Shown: positions 9,299 to 18,463, numbered from the stretch's first letter. The stretch: 64,000 nt of DNA from Roseburia sp. AF12-17LB (GCF_003479605.1 NZ_QUHR01000007.1:1-64000); one strand, 5' to 3'. Notes: generated from the sequence alone by a model not told the origin. A program made the numbers and translations.

Positions 9299-10741
9299 TT
9301 ATTTACAGGCAATTACTTTTAAGATATAATCCCATACTCTCTTTGTGGAAGAAATGCTTAATTTCTCCTCTGTGGTATGAATGGCAATCATATCCGGTCC
9401 GATGGAGACAGCATCCAGTCCGTCAATCTTACCTGCTAAAATGCCACACTCAAGTCCGGCATGAATTGCTTCTACGGTCGGCTCTTTTCCATACATTTCC
9501 TTGAAAATGCGGACCATATCATCCCGGAGTACAGAATCCCTGCGGTATTCCCACGCAGGATAATTACCGGTATTGGTGACTCTTCCGCCAAACTCTTCCA
9601 CCAGCGCAGCAATACGTTTCAAAAGATATTCTTTTGCGGTTCCCACTGCACTTCTTACGGCATACTGCAGAGTCAGCTTATCTTTTTCCAGAGTCAGAAC
9701 GCCGAGGTTTAAAGAAGTCTCTACCAGTCCCTTGATGTCATCACTCATGCGAAGAATTCCATTTGGAAGCAGGTTGATTAAAAGCACTGTTTTTCTTGCC
9801 GCAGCTTCTGTTAATACTTCCTTCTCACAGTTTTCTTCTACTGCTACGGATATCTGGATATCCGGGTCACTGGTGGAAAATTCATGGGTGATTTTCTCTG
9901 CAATTTCTTCTATTTTATGGACAAGCTGTGTGGCATCTTCCTGTACCATAAGCTCTGCTGCACTTTCTCTTGGAATGGCATTCTGCTTATTTCCGCCGGA
10001 TAATGCTGCTATCTGATAATGATATTCATCTTTTAATTCCAAAAGAATTCTTCCCAGTAAAATGTTGGAGTTGGCTCTTCCTTTGTCAATTTCCACGCCG
10101 GAATGTCCGCCCTTTAAGCCTGCCACATGAATAGAAACAAGATTTCCTGCGCTCTTTTCCCATTCCGCCGGAAGCTCACATACGGTGCTGCATCCACCGG
10201 CACAGCTTACCAGCATGATTCCTTCATTTTCAGAATCTAGGTTCAGAAGCTTCTTGGCTTTCAAGTGGGAAACATTCAGTGCTACGGCACCTTCCATGCC
10301 AACCTCTTCGGACACGGTACAGATAAATTCGATACGCGGATGCGCAATACTGTCAGAGTCTAAGATTGCCAATGCGTATGCAACTGCAATTCCATCGTCG
10401 CCGCCAAGGGTTGTTCCCTTTGCACTGATATAATCTCCATTTACTTCCAGTGTCAGTCCGTCATTTTCAAAATCGATGGTGCTGCCCGGTTCTTTCTCGC
10501 ACACCATATCCATATGTCCCTGAATCATCAGCGGTGCAACATCTTCATAGCCCGGTGCTGCCTCTTTGATGATAATGACATTTTTTACTTCATCCTGATA
10601 ATATTCTAAGTTCCGTTCCTTTGCGAAGTTTACCAGATAATTGCTGATTTTCTCCTCTTTATAGGATGGACGTGGAATATTGCTGATTTCTTCAAAATAA
10701 TGAAATACCTCTTTTGGTTCTAAGCCTGCTAATGTGCTCAT
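9299..10741 (-). CDS. pepD: Aminoacyl-histidine dipeptidase (M20 family)
   Basis: 480 residues, the length of PepD/carnosinase-type M20 metallopeptidases. Two-metal site motifs are visible in order: IQGHMDMV (His, Asp), LGGDDGIAVA (bridging Asp), SEEVGMEGA (catalytic and metal Glu) and, near the end, HAGLECG. It cleaves dipeptides, classically Xaa-His such as carnosine, in the cytoplasm. The stop of the PqqD-like gene overlaps its start (TAATG), so the two are coupled. A peptide transporter gene lies just upstream, consistent with peptide use. Confidence 0.92.
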   Translation of the reverse strand: MSTLAGLEPKEVFHYFEEISNIPRPSYKEEKISNYLVNFAKERNLEYYQDEVKNVIIIKEAAPGYEDVAPLMIQGHMDMVCEKEPGSTIDFENDGLTLEVNGDYISAKGTTLGGDDGIAVAYALAILDSDSIAHPRIEFICTVSEEVGMEGAVALNVSHLKAKKLLNLDSENEGIMLVSCAGGCSTVCELPAEWEKSAGNLVSIHVAGLKGGHSGVEIDKGRANSNILLGRILLELKDEYHYQIAALSGGNKQNAIPRESAAELMVQEDATQLVHKIEEIAEKITHEFSTSDPDIQISVAVEENCEKEVLTEAAARKTVLLINLLPNGILRMSDDIKGLVETSLNLGVLTLEKDKLTLQYAVRSAVGTAKEYLLKRIAALVEEFGGRVTNTGNYPAWEYRRDSVLRDDMVRIFKEMYGKEPTVEAIHAGLECGILAGKIDGLDAVSIGPDMIAIHTTEEKLSISSTKRVWDYILKVIACK

Positions 10742-11103
10742 TATGATTCCTTCTTTCTTAATTTATTCTCATATACGATAAAATGGTTGTTATGCAGAAT
10801 CTTGATATACTGGGACAGTCTCTCGTAAAGAGGTTCTGCCTTGTCGCCGAATTTTTCTTTTACCAGTGTACCAATCTCATAGATGGTTTTCTTTCCATCC
10901 ATCTGCTCCCACACGAAGCTGCCGAATTCATCCAGCTCGATATAGCTGTATTTCGGTTTCTTAAATAATACCTGTGCGATTTTGTTAAACACACCTTTGT
11001 TATGCATTTTTATTTCTATTTTGCCATCTTTGTTCTTATTACATTCAAATAATGTATTCGGACGTGGGATATAATCTAAATAATTGTCTTTTTTCTTTGC
11101 CAT
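10741..11103 (-). CDS. PqqD-like small protein
   Basis: 120 residues from the ATG at 11103, which has AGGAGG at good distance; a longer frame reaches 11157 without support. The C-terminal half is a small winged-helix-like PqqD fold (LDEFGSFVWEQMDGKKTIYEIGTLVKEKFG). PqqD domains bind and present peptides to radical SAM enzymes, but no radical SAM partner is encoded here. It is translationally coupled to pepD, so a peptide-related role is possible; I do not know it. Confidence 0.75.
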   Translation of the reverse strand: MAKKKDNYLDYIPRPNTLFECNKNKDGKIEIKMHNKGVFNKIAQVLFKKPKYSYIELDEFGSFVWEQMDGKKTIYEIGTLVKEKFGDKAEPLYERLSQYIKILHNNHFIVYENKLRKKES

Positions 11104-11130
11104 ATTGCCTCCTGTTATCTTCGCTAGCAG

Positions 11131-11169
11131 TATAAAACATCTGCCGCCTTTTCGCAAGACGGCAGATGT
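11131..11169 (-). terminator. Terminator of the OPT transporter gene
   Basis: A perfect 10-bp stem (plus 11138-11147 with 11160-11169) is followed on the minus strand by TTTTATA. It separates the transporter from the pqqD-like/pepD pair. Confidence 0.8.
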
Positions 11170-11190
11170 AAGAACTACTTTATTCTGTTT

Positions 11191-13104
11191 TTAATTTTCT
11201 TTTTTCTTCTTTCCACGGATGAAAAGGATTAAGGTTACAGCAAGTAATGCAAAGAATACCAGTCCGCCAATGTTTCCTAAACTGAAACCGAATATTGCAG
11301 ATAAGTTAAATGCATCTGCAAAGGTCTCTCCCTTGAATGGAATGACTGCACAGACTGCAAGGAGAATTCCTACCAGTCCCTCTCCGGCAATCAGACCGGA
11401 TGAGTAAAGCACTCCATTTTCCACTTTGCGTTTCTTCTCTTCTTCAGATTCACCCTTCTTCTTATCGAAGTATAAGCGGATTAATCCACCAACAATCATT
11501 GGTGTGCTTAAGTAAATCGGAAGGTAAAGACCTACTGCAAATGGCAATACCGGAATTCCAAGGATTTCTACTACTACTGCAATACCAACACCTGCAAATA
11601 CCAGTACCCAAGGAAGGTTTCCGCCCATAACTCCTTCTACTACCATCTTCATCAAGGTTGCCTGCGGTGCAGGGATTGATGAGGAACCATAGCTCCATGC
11701 TGCATTTAACAGATATAATACTCCACCGATTGCAATAGCAGATGCTGCTACACCGATGATTTCACCAACCTGCTGTTTCCAAGGTGTTGCTCCTACCAGA
11801 TAACCGGTTTTTAAATCCTGGGATGTATCTCCGGCGATTGCTGCGATGATACAGATGACAGAACCGATTGCAATAGAAGCTACCATTCCAGGCATTCCGA
11901 TGGTTCCGGTTGCTTTTAAAATCATAGTTGTGATAAGCAGTGTTGCAATTGCCATTCCGGATACCGGGTTATTAGAACTTCCTACGATACCAACCATTCT
12001 GGATGATACGGTTGCAAAGAAGAATCCGAAGATTACAATAATAATTGCTCCAAGAAGGCTTACCGGAACTGCCGGAACCAGCCACATGATAATAGCCATG
12101 ATTCCAATCGTAAGAATTACGATATTTATTGGAATATCTTTATTGAGACGGCTGTTGTCGCCATTTCCTTTGCTTCCGTAGCTCTTTAATGCCTGACGGA
12201 AGGTCTTTGCGATAAGTGGCAGATTCTTTACCAGACTGATGATTCCGCCTGCAGCAACTGCTCCTGCTCCAATGTAACGGATATAGTTTGACCAGATTCC
12301 TGCTGCGCCAAGTTCAGATACCGGAACACTTGCCGGGAAAATGGTAAGGTCTGCGCCAAAGAGTGCGATTAACGGCATCAGTACGAACCAGCCGATTACT
12401 CCACCTGCAAAAATGTAGGAAGATACTCTGGCTCCACAGATATAACCAACTCCAAGAAGTGCCGGAAGTACATCCATTCCGATTCCGGAACCCTTGTAAG
12501 ATTTGATTTCATAAGTCACTTCACTCGGGAATACTTTCAAACCATCTGTGATGAATTTGTATGCTGCTGCAATTCCCAGACCAGCAAATACGGTACTTGC
12601 TTTTGCTCCGCCTTCTTCTCCGGCTACCAGCACTTCTGCACATGCTTTTCCTTCCGGATAAGGAAGCTTTCCATGCTCCTGTACGATTAACGCACTACGA
12701 AGTGGAATCATAAACATAACTCCGATAACACCACCGATTAATGCAATCAATGCGATTTCCACTAAAGATGGCATGCTTGTGCCACCTTCCTCTGCCCACA
12801 TGAACAGAGCCGGAAGTGTAAAGATTGCTCCTGCTGCAAGAGACTCTCCGGCAGAACCGATGGTCTGTACCATGTTATTCTCCAGAATGGAGTCCCTTCT
12901 TAAAATTACGCGGATAATTCCCATGGAAATTACCGCTGCCGGTATGGATGCCGACACTGTCATTCCTACTCTAAGTCCTAAGTATGCATTTGCTCCACCG
13001 AAAACTACGGCCAGCAGGATACCCAGAATAATAGAGATTGGCGTAAGCTCCGGCAAAACTTTGTCTGCCGGAATATACGGCTTGAACTCTTTTTCATTAT
13101 TCAT
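11191..13104 (-). CDS. OPT family oligopeptide transporter
   Basis: 637 residues from the ATG at 13104, with AGGAGG at good spacing; the open frame continues to 13236 without a start signal and would overlap the promoter. The protein is almost entirely hydrophobic with about 15-16 transmembrane segments and the OPT signature near the start (GANAYLGLRVGMTVSASIPAAVISMG). OPT proteins import oligopeptides or metal chelates with protons. Expression is driven by a perfect consensus promoter, and the pepD dipeptidase follows downstream. Substrate is not determinable from sequence. Confidence 0.9.
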   Translation of the reverse strand: MNNEKEFKPYIPADKVLPELTPISIILGILLAVVFGGANAYLGLRVGMTVSASIPAAVISMGIIRVILRRDSILENNMVQTIGSAGESLAAGAIFTLPALFMWAEEGGTSMPSLVEIALIALIGGVIGVMFMIPLRSALIVQEHGKLPYPEGKACAEVLVAGEEGGAKASTVFAGLGIAAAYKFITDGLKVFPSEVTYEIKSYKGSGIGMDVLPALLGVGYICGARVSSYIFAGGVIGWFVLMPLIALFGADLTIFPASVPVSELGAAGIWSNYIRYIGAGAVAAGGIISLVKNLPLIAKTFRQALKSYGSKGNGDNSRLNKDIPINIVILTIGIMAIIMWLVPAVPVSLLGAIIIVIFGFFFATVSSRMVGIVGSSNNPVSGMAIATLLITTMILKATGTIGMPGMVASIAIGSVICIIAAIAGDTSQDLKTGYLVGATPWKQQVGEIIGVAASAIAIGGVLYLLNAAWSYGSSSIPAPQATLMKMVVEGVMGGNLPWVLVFAGVGIAVVVEILGIPVLPFAVGLYLPIYLSTPMIVGGLIRLYFDKKKGESEEEKKRKVENGVLYSSGLIAGEGLVGILLAVCAVIPFKGETFADAFNLSAIFGFSLGNIGGLVFFALLAVTLILFIRGKKKKEN

Positions 13105-13150
13105 TTGTCTAATCCTCCTACTTATGGTCACTATAACCAATATAAATAAT

Positions 13151-13179
13151 ATTATACGGGCATTTGCCGGGTCTGTCAA
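13151..13179 (-). promoter_or_regulatory. Consensus promoter of the OPT transporter
   Basis: On the minus strand TTGACA (plus 13174-13179) and TATAAT (plus 13151-13156) are 17 bases apart: a perfect sigma-A promoter. It is back to back with the tRNA-Ser promoter. Confidence 0.9.
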
Positions 13180-13189
13180 TGAAATCTGC

Positions 13190-13218
13190 TTGCATCCGGC
13201 AGGAAAATATTGTATGAT
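13190..13218 (+). promoter_or_regulatory. Promoter of tRNA-Ser
   Basis: TTGCAT (13190-13195) and TATGAT (13213-13218) are separated by 17 bases. Transcription would begin about 60 bases before the mature tRNA. Confidence 0.65.
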
Positions 13219-13285
13219 ATATATGTTATTGTGCAAAACACTTTACCACACGAATCCAACAAAGTGTATGCACTCTTTTTTATCT

Positions 13286-13371
13286 GGAGATGTATCGAAG
13301 TGGTCATAACGGGGCGCACTCGAAATGCGTTAGCCCTCCGGGGCACGCGGGTTCGAATCCCGCCATCTCCG
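13286..13371 (+). tRNA. tRNA-Ser (anticodon CGA)
   Basis: An 86-base cloverleaf with acceptor stem GGAGATG/CATCTCC, discriminator G, TTCGAATCC T-loop region and the long variable arm of class II tRNAs. The anticodon loop reads CTCGAAA, giving anticodon CGA for UCG serine codons. CCA is not encoded. It is a single gene with its own promoter and terminator. Confidence 0.95.
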
Positions 13372-13377
13372 TTTCAT

Positions 13378-13414
13378 AAAAAGTGCCGGTGGAATATTCC
13401 ATCGGCACTTTTTA
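13378..13414. terminator. Bidirectional terminator after tRNA-Ser
   Basis: A 16-bp stem with a single G-U pair, flanked by A-run and T-run on either side, follows the tRNA. It can end the tRNA transcript and also the minus-strand CDF gene transcript that converges from 13446. Confidence 0.9.
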
Positions 13415-13445
13415 TACACTCCGGCACCTGTGTCCGGTATTATTT

Positions 13446-14405
13446 TTATTCCGGCAAATCCGGTATCAGTTCTACATAAATCTGGTCAAAGTATTTCTTT
13501 AATTCCTCCCGGATTCCATTTCTGATTCTGGTGAGGGACTGCATTGTAATAATATCATTGGGACTGTCTATGTATATTTCCACCCAGGTTTTTCGTCCGG
13601 TCTGGATGACATCCAAAAATTCTATCGTATAGGAACAGGTCTGCATATATTGTTCTGCTATGGAACGTATCTGGTCCATCACTTCCTGCTCCGGTGCAAA
13701 GAGCACCAGCTCCCTGAGTCCATGCAATATCATTTTCACCGGTTCTACAATTAAGATTAATGCCATCACAATTGCTACTACCGGGTCTATGTACGGTGCC
13801 AGCCATTCGTACGGTGTCTTCTGCAGCAGGAACTGTCCGAAGAATGCGGCGGATACGCCAAAACTGCTGACTACATCCAGTTTCCAGTTATACATTTCCG
13901 CTTTTACCACTACGGATGCATACCGTTTACTGAAATAATGAAGCAGGAAATAAATGACAAGGCAGCCGGCAAATACACCAAACTCAAAGCCTGCAAGCTG
14001 GCTGGCATTTACCATATGTCCACCATGCAGAATGCTTTGAACACTGTCAATTAAAAGCTGGATGGTAACTACTAAAAGCACACTGTACTTGATTACCAGA
14101 AATAACGATTCCACCTGGGAAAATCCATATGGTCTGCGTTCCGTTACCGGCCGGTACAACAGTGGCACCAGCACCAGAAACGGTCCTATCATTATTAAAT
14201 CTGTCACATCAAATACGCAGTCCATCAGTATTGCATGGGAATGACTGATATATGCCATAACTCCTTCTGCTGCTACAAAGAGTACACTTCCAATAAAGGA
14301 CAGGTTTATCATTCTTTTTTCCAGTTTCATTTTACTGGCTGCATTCATTTCCTTAATTACCGGTAAATCTTCATTGGCTGTACGGACTATTTTTCGTTCC
14401 GGCAT
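13446..14405 (-). CDS. Cation diffusion facilitator metal exporter
   Basis: 319 residues from the ATG at 14405 (GGAGG seven bases before; the ATG at 14420 lacks a site). Six transmembrane helices and a C-terminal cytoplasmic domain (from about residue 225) fit the CDF family, which exports divalent metals against protons. The transport site is D62xxxD66 in helix 2 and N173xxxD177 in helix 5. Zinc exporters normally have His at the third position; Asn there is known from manganese-type members such as pneumococcal MntE, so manganese or iron is a reasonable guess. It lies 36 bases after the sensor kinase gene and may belong to that operon. Confidence 0.85.
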   Translation of the reverse strand: MPERKIVRTANEDLPVIKEMNAASKMKLEKRMINLSFIGSVLFVAAEGVMAYISHSHAILMDCVFDVTDLIMIGPFLVLVPLLYRPVTERRPYGFSQVESLFLVIKYSVLLVVTIQLLIDSVQSILHGGHMVNASQLAGFEFGVFAGCLVIYFLLHYFSKRYASVVVKAEMYNWKLDVVSSFGVSAAFFGQFLLQKTPYEWLAPYIDPVVAIVMALILIVEPVKMILHGLRELVLFAPEQEVMDQIRSIAEQYMQTCSYTIEFLDVIQTGRKTWVEIYIDSPNDIITMQSLTRIRNGIREELKKYFDQIYVELIPDLPE

Positions 14406-14456
14406 TTTCTTTCCTCCCATTCCTGGCTGTTCAAAAGCACATCAGATATATTCTCT

Positions 14457-15599
14457 TTAAAAAATCACATCAAAAATCGTCCCTCCAGACGGACTGGCCT
14501 TAACTGTTATACTGCCATCATGCACTCTCACAATTTCATGAACCAAAGCAAGTCCCAGACCTACGCCCCCCAGTTCCCTGCTTCTGGATTTATCCACACG
14601 GAAGAATGGTTCAAACACGCGCTCCCGTAGTTCCTCCGGGATTCCACTTCCTGTATCCTCTACTGACAGATAAACATGCTTTTCCTTCTGATACGCAGTA
14701 ACTGTAACCTGTCCACCTGAATGATTATATTTTATTGCATTTTCAACAAGATTATATACCAGCCTGTAAATAAGAATATCACTTCCGACCATTGTTGTAT
14801 TCTTGCATTTTCCAGCAAGCTTTATATTTTTTTCCTGTGCAAGAGGTTCCAAATCTGCCAGCACTTCATCAATGAGAGCGTCAACTGCAATTTTCTCATC
14901 TCTCCCCACCGTCTGAAGTTCGCTCATGTCAAGAAGTGTCTTTACCATCCTGCTGAGCCTGTCATTCTGTTCCGTAACCATCTTTATCGTCTGTAAAGTA
15001 TCTGTATCATTGCCCGGATGTCTGGCGGAATTATATAAATCAAGCTGTACCTGCATTAAAGACAGCGGGGTTCGAAGCTCATGTGCTGCATTTGCGGTAA
15101 ATTGTCTTTGTATCTCAAAGGCATCCGAAAGGCGTTCCAGCATTTTGTTATATGAAGCACTAAGCTGGTTCAGTTCTTTCACCTGATTCTCTTCTATCCG
15201 TGAATCTGCCAGATTCTGTGCCTGTACTTCTTCGATTTTATCCGAAAACTCTCTAATCGGTCTGAGGGCACGCCCACTTATAAAATATGTAGCCACTCCA
15301 CCAAGAAGTGCCAATAAAGCTGAAATTATCAGGCTGCTTTTTTTGTAATCCGTCTTATTGTTATATACCTGGACCGAAAAATCATTTGCAAATTCGTCCC
15401 ACTTGTCTTCCGGAATACTGATATATATTTCGTCTGATTCATTTCCATTCCCATCTCCCTGTGCATCAACAGTCTCCTGCAGGGAATCCATATAATACAC
15501 ACCGTTTTTATAGACCAGCATAGTCAGGCATCCACATATTACCGCAATATATAATGTAATGATACAGGTAAGCCTCCACTGCAGCGACATTCTTCTCAT
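14457..15599 (-). CDS. Two-component sensor histidine kinase
   Basis: 380 residues: N-terminal transmembrane helix (about 10-30), short extracytoplasmic sensor region, second helix (about 87-107), HAMP domain, HisKA dimerisation helix with the phospho-acceptor in AAHELRTPLSLM, and a HATPase domain with N (NLVENAIKYN), G1 (DTGSGIPEE) and G2 (GGVGLGLALV) boxes. It starts within the stop of its response regulator gene (4-base overlap). The signal sensed is unknown; the neighbours suggest metal or redox stress. Confidence 0.93.
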   Translation of the reverse strand: MRRMSLQWRLTCIITLYIAVICGCLTMLVYKNGVYYMDSLQETVDAQGDGNGNESDEIYISIPEDKWDEFANDFSVQVYNNKTDYKKSSLIISALLALLGGVATYFISGRALRPIREFSDKIEEVQAQNLADSRIEENQVKELNQLSASYNKMLERLSDAFEIQRQFTANAAHELRTPLSLMQVQLDLYNSARHPGNDTDTLQTIKMVTEQNDRLSRMVKTLLDMSELQTVGRDEKIAVDALIDEVLADLEPLAQEKNIKLAGKCKNTTMVGSDILIYRLVYNLVENAIKYNHSGGQVTVTAYQKEKHVYLSVEDTGSGIPEELRERVFEPFFRVDKSRSRELGGVGLGLALVHEIVRVHDGSITVKASPSGGTIFDVIF

Positions 15600-16276
15600 T
15601 TATCGGACTCCTCTCGTATTTTATACCCCTCTCCCACCTTGTTCAAAACCGGATCATATCCAAGCACGGACTTTAGTTTTCTTCTGAGTGACGACATATG
15701 CACTCTGATGGAGCCGCTAAAGCTATCCACGGATGCATCCCAGACATGCTCTATCAGTTCCTCCTGGCTGACCGGTCTGCCAAGATTAAGAAGAAGGTAT
15801 TCCAGAATACCATTTTCTTTTCTTGTCAGGGGAACCATTTTCCCTTTTGCATATGCCTCGCGTCTTATCGTATTGAACTTAATTTCACCACTTTCCAGGC
15901 ATATATCCTTCTGCACAAATTTTCTTCTTGTCAGGCTTCTGATACGTGCCTCAAGTTCCTGCAAATGAAACGGTTTTTCCATATAATCGTTTGCACCTGC
16001 ATCCAGTCCCTCAACCTTATCGGCAATCTGTCCTCTTGCAGATAATATCAGGACCTTCGTCTCCTCATTTTTCTGTCTAAGTTCCCTTAAAATGTCCATT
16101 CCATCCATACCCGGCAGATTCAGATCCAGAACAATCAAATCATAATCCTCCGCCAGAATGCATTCCAGTGCCTCTTCCCCGTCATAGCAGGTATCCACCT
16201 CGTAACCGGCATCATACAGACTTTTTGCAATTGTGTCACATATTTGTTTCTCATCTTCAACTATTAATAATCTCAA
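15596..16276 (-). CDS. OmpR/PhoB-family response regulator
   Basis: 226 residues: a receiver domain with acidic pocket (VEDE), phospho-acceptor Asp in VLDLNLPGMDG and the conserved Lys in MEKPF, followed by a winged-helix DNA-binding domain (about 130-226). First gene of the regulator-kinase pair. It is divergent from the redox trio at 16378, whose promoter carries an 11-base-phased direct repeat typical of targets of this family. Confidence 0.95.
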   Translation of the reverse strand: MRLLIVEDEKQICDTIAKSLYDAGYEVDTCYDGEEALECILAEDYDLIVLDLNLPGMDGMDILRELRQKNEETKVLILSARGQIADKVEGLDAGANDYMEKPFHLQELEARIRSLTRRKFVQKDICLESGEIKFNTIRREAYAKGKMVPLTRKENGILEYLLLNLGRPVSQEELIEHVWDASVDSFSGSIRVHMSSLRRKLKSVLGYDPVLNKVGEGYKIREESDK

Positions 16277-16293
16277 GAGCTTTCACCTGTTTC

Positions 16294-16326
16294 TTAACAA
16301 AAATTTTACAACTGCTATTGTATAAT
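16294..16326 (+). promoter_or_regulatory. Activator-type promoter with direct repeat before the redox trio
   Basis: TTAACAA at 16294-16300 and TTTACAA at 16305-16311 are 11 bases apart, one helical turn. A TATAAT -10 follows at 16321-16326, and no good -35 exists at 17 bases. This is the usual layout of a promoter activated by an OmpR-type regulator bound in place of the -35. The adjacent response regulator is the natural candidate; that link is inference. Confidence 0.5.
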
Positions 16327-16377
16327 ACCCAGGTCAGCAGGTCAATAAATTCAACAAATGAAAGGAGCAACAATATC

Positions 16378-16518
16378 TTGAAGTGTCAAAAAATATCTCA
16401 AATTGCCTTGCTTATCACCGGTATCACTATGGTCAGCTATGGTGCAATCAGAGGTGAAGCAGCTGCCGTACTTGGCAAAGCGATAAAATTATGTCTGGAG
16501 TGTGTCGGAATTGGATAA
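16378..16518 (+). CDS. CD1871A-like CXXC small membrane protein
   Basis: 46 residues starting at TTG 16378, with AAAGGAG ten bases before. One hydrophobic helix (about 6-24) is followed by a short amphipathic stretch and a C-terminal CLEC motif (39-42) ending VGIG. This matches my memory of the tiny CD1871A family of Clostridioides difficile, which is likewise encoded beside a polyferredoxin and a redoxin. The CXXC pair could be a thiol relay or metal ligand. The next gene overlaps its end, so the three genes are coupled. Function is not established. Confidence 0.8.
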   Translation: MKCQKISQIALLITGITMVSYGAIRGEAAAVLGKAIKLCLECVGIG

Positions 16519-17425
16519 GAATAAAAAAATAATATCAAAAAGAGCTGCTGGAATACGTGGATGGATACAGGCAGCTGCCACGCTGCTTACTAATATTCAT
16601 ATTCCCAATTTATTCAAGGGTAAAATATATCAGGGCAGTGCTAAAACGGTATGTGTACCCGGATTAAACTGTTATTCCTGTCCCGCTGCATCCGGAGCCT
16701 GTCCTATCGGAGCTTTTCAGGCAGTTGTCGGTTCATCGCGATTTAAATTTTCATACTACATAACAGGATTTTTTATTTTACTCGGTGTGACACTTGGGCG
16801 ATTTATATGTGGTTTTTTGTGTCCGTTTGGATGGTTTCAGGATTTAATCCATAAAATTCCCGGGAAAAAATTTTCTACAGCCCGGCTGAAACCACTAAGA
16901 TACCTGAAATATCTTATCCTTATTGTTTTCGTTATACTTCTGCCAATGTTTGTAACGAACTCCATTGGGATGGGGGATCCGTTCTTCTGCAAATACATTT
17001 GTCCTCAAGGCGTTCTGGAAGGGGCTATACCTCTTTCACTGGGAAATGTTGCCATACGATCTGCACTGGGAAAGCTATTTTCTTTTAAATGCCTTATTTT
17101 AATTACAGTTGTTGTGTTAAGTATTTTGTTTTACAGACCCTTCTGCAAATGGATTTGTCCTCTCGGGGCAATCTACTCACTGTTTAACAAGGTCAGCTTT
17201 CTTAAAATTAAGGTTGAAAACAGTAAATGTGTCGGATGCGGTCAATGTTCCAATGCCTGTAAAATGGATGTTGATGTGCTTAAGACCCCGGATCATCCGG
17301 AATGCATACGATGCGGAGCATGTATAAAAGCCTGCCCTAAAGATGCCATCCACTATCAGTTTATGGGCATGCCATGCGAAAAAAGAGCATCCGTAGACAA
17401 CAATATTCAAAAAAGTAACCATTAA
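16511..17425 (+). CDS. Membrane-bound 4Fe-4S polyferredoxin (YccM/NapH-like)
   Basis: 304 residues from TTG 16511 (GGAG ten bases before; GTG 16502 is the alternative). An early cysteine cluster (CYSCPAASGACPIGA) is followed by several transmembrane helices carrying two NapH-type CxxxCP motifs (CKYICPQG, CKWICPLG). A C-terminal pair of 4Fe-4S motifs (CVGCGQCSNAC and CIRCGACIKACP) closes the protein. It should pass electrons across the membrane. Overlap with the CD1871A-like gene and the redoxin gene downstream suggest it feeds reducing power to an extracytoplasmic thiol protein; the ultimate substrate is unknown. Confidence 0.88.
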   Translation: MDKNKKIISKRAAGIRGWIQAAATLLTNIHIPNLFKGKIYQGSAKTVCVPGLNCYSCPAASGACPIGAFQAVVGSSRFKFSYYITGFFILLGVTLGRFICGFLCPFGWFQDLIHKIPGKKFSTARLKPLRYLKYLILIVFVILLPMFVTNSIGMGDPFFCKYICPQGVLEGAIPLSLGNVAIRSALGKLFSFKCLILITVVVLSILFYRPFCKWICPLGAIYSLFNKVSFLKIKVENSKCVGCGQCSNACKMDVDVLKTPDHPECIRCGACIKACPKDAIHYQFMGMPCEKRASVDNNIQKSNH

Positions 17426-17459
17426 TTTTATTATCAATTATTCAAAGGAGAAATTATTC

Positions 17460-18368
17460 ATGAAAACAAAAAGAACCGTTATTTCTATTTTTACCCTCTG
17501 TACAGCATTATTGTTTACAGCTTGTAGCGGAAAAGGAACTTCAAACACAGAAGCTTCCCGCGATACCCAGACCGAAGCCGGCACTGAAGTTTCCGGCAGT
17601 TCCAACACTACGCTGGATGATTTATATCAGCAGGAGAATCAGCTCTTTGCTGATCATGAAGATGCATGGAACAAAGCATTTGGCATGATGAATAAAAGTA
17701 CTGCTGATCCAAGCGGAAATTACGCCGACTATCTGGCTGCCACCGTCGAATCAAATAAAGACTCATTTACAGACGATGAATTAAAAACTCTTACAGATGA
17801 TATTGAAACAATTCGAAAAATCGAGGAACAGATAGCAGCAATCGAAAAGGACAATACAGCATCTGACAATGCCTCCCAGAAGGATAATTCTGACGATACC
17901 TCTCCTTTCAGGAATTTCTCCGGTCAGGATTATGATGGTAATTCTGTTGACGAAAGCCTGTTTTCCGGAAATGCAGTAACTGTCGTTAATTTCTGGTTTA
18001 CCGGCTGTAAGCCTTGTGTTGCCGAGCTGTCAAAACTTAATGAATTAAATGATACCATCAAATCCATGGGAGGAGAGGTAATTGGAATCAATACAGAAAC
18101 CTTTGATGGAAACGAGGATGCCATCAAAGAAGCTGCAGCTATTCTGGAAAGCCAGGGGGTAGCATACCGCAATCTTTCCATTGACTCTGCTTCTGATGCA
18201 GGTAAATATGCCTCTGATATTATGGCATTCCCTACCACAATTTTAGTCGATAGAAATGGTAATATTGTGGGCGATCCGATGCTCGGTGGAATTGATAATC
18301 AGGACAACTACGATACCCTGATGAAACAGATTCAATCTGTAATTGATGCTGACGGTGCCAATAAATAA
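17460..18368 (+). CDS. TlpA-like lipoprotein redoxin
   Basis: 302 residues with a lipoprotein signal peptide (lipobox LFTACSG, Cys at about 22), an acidic helical middle region (about 45-140) and a C-terminal thioredoxin-fold domain with active site WFTGCKPC and the cis-proline region AFPTTILVD. It should act outside the membrane as a thiol-disulfide reductant. The helical insert between anchor and redoxin domain is longer than in typical TlpA. Third gene of the trio; AAAGGAG precedes the ATG. A strong terminator follows. Confidence 0.88.
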   Translation: MKTKRTVISIFTLCTALLFTACSGKGTSNTEASRDTQTEAGTEVSGSSNTTLDDLYQQENQLFADHEDAWNKAFGMMNKSTADPSGNYADYLAATVESNKDSFTDDELKTLTDDIETIRKIEEQIAAIEKDNTASDNASQKDNSDDTSPFRNFSGQDYDGNSVDESLFSGNAVTVVNFWFTGCKPCVAELSKLNELNDTIKSMGGEVIGINTETFDGNEDAIKEAAAILESQGVAYRNLSIDSASDAGKYASDIMAFPTTILVDRNGNIVGDPMLGGIDNQDNYDTLMKQIQSVIDADGANK

Positions 18369-18418
18369 AACGCCCCTGTGGCTACAGTTCCATTGCAGTC
18401 ATTCTGGTTATATGATAT

Positions 18419-18463
18419 CCGCCGCCCATCGTTCTTTCCCGAACGATGAGGCGGCGGTTTTTT
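18419..18463 (+). terminator. Terminator of the redox trio
   Basis: Two stacked perfect helices (8 bp and 7 bp with a small internal loop) followed by six T form a strong rho-independent terminator 50 bases after the redoxin stop. Confidence 0.92.
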
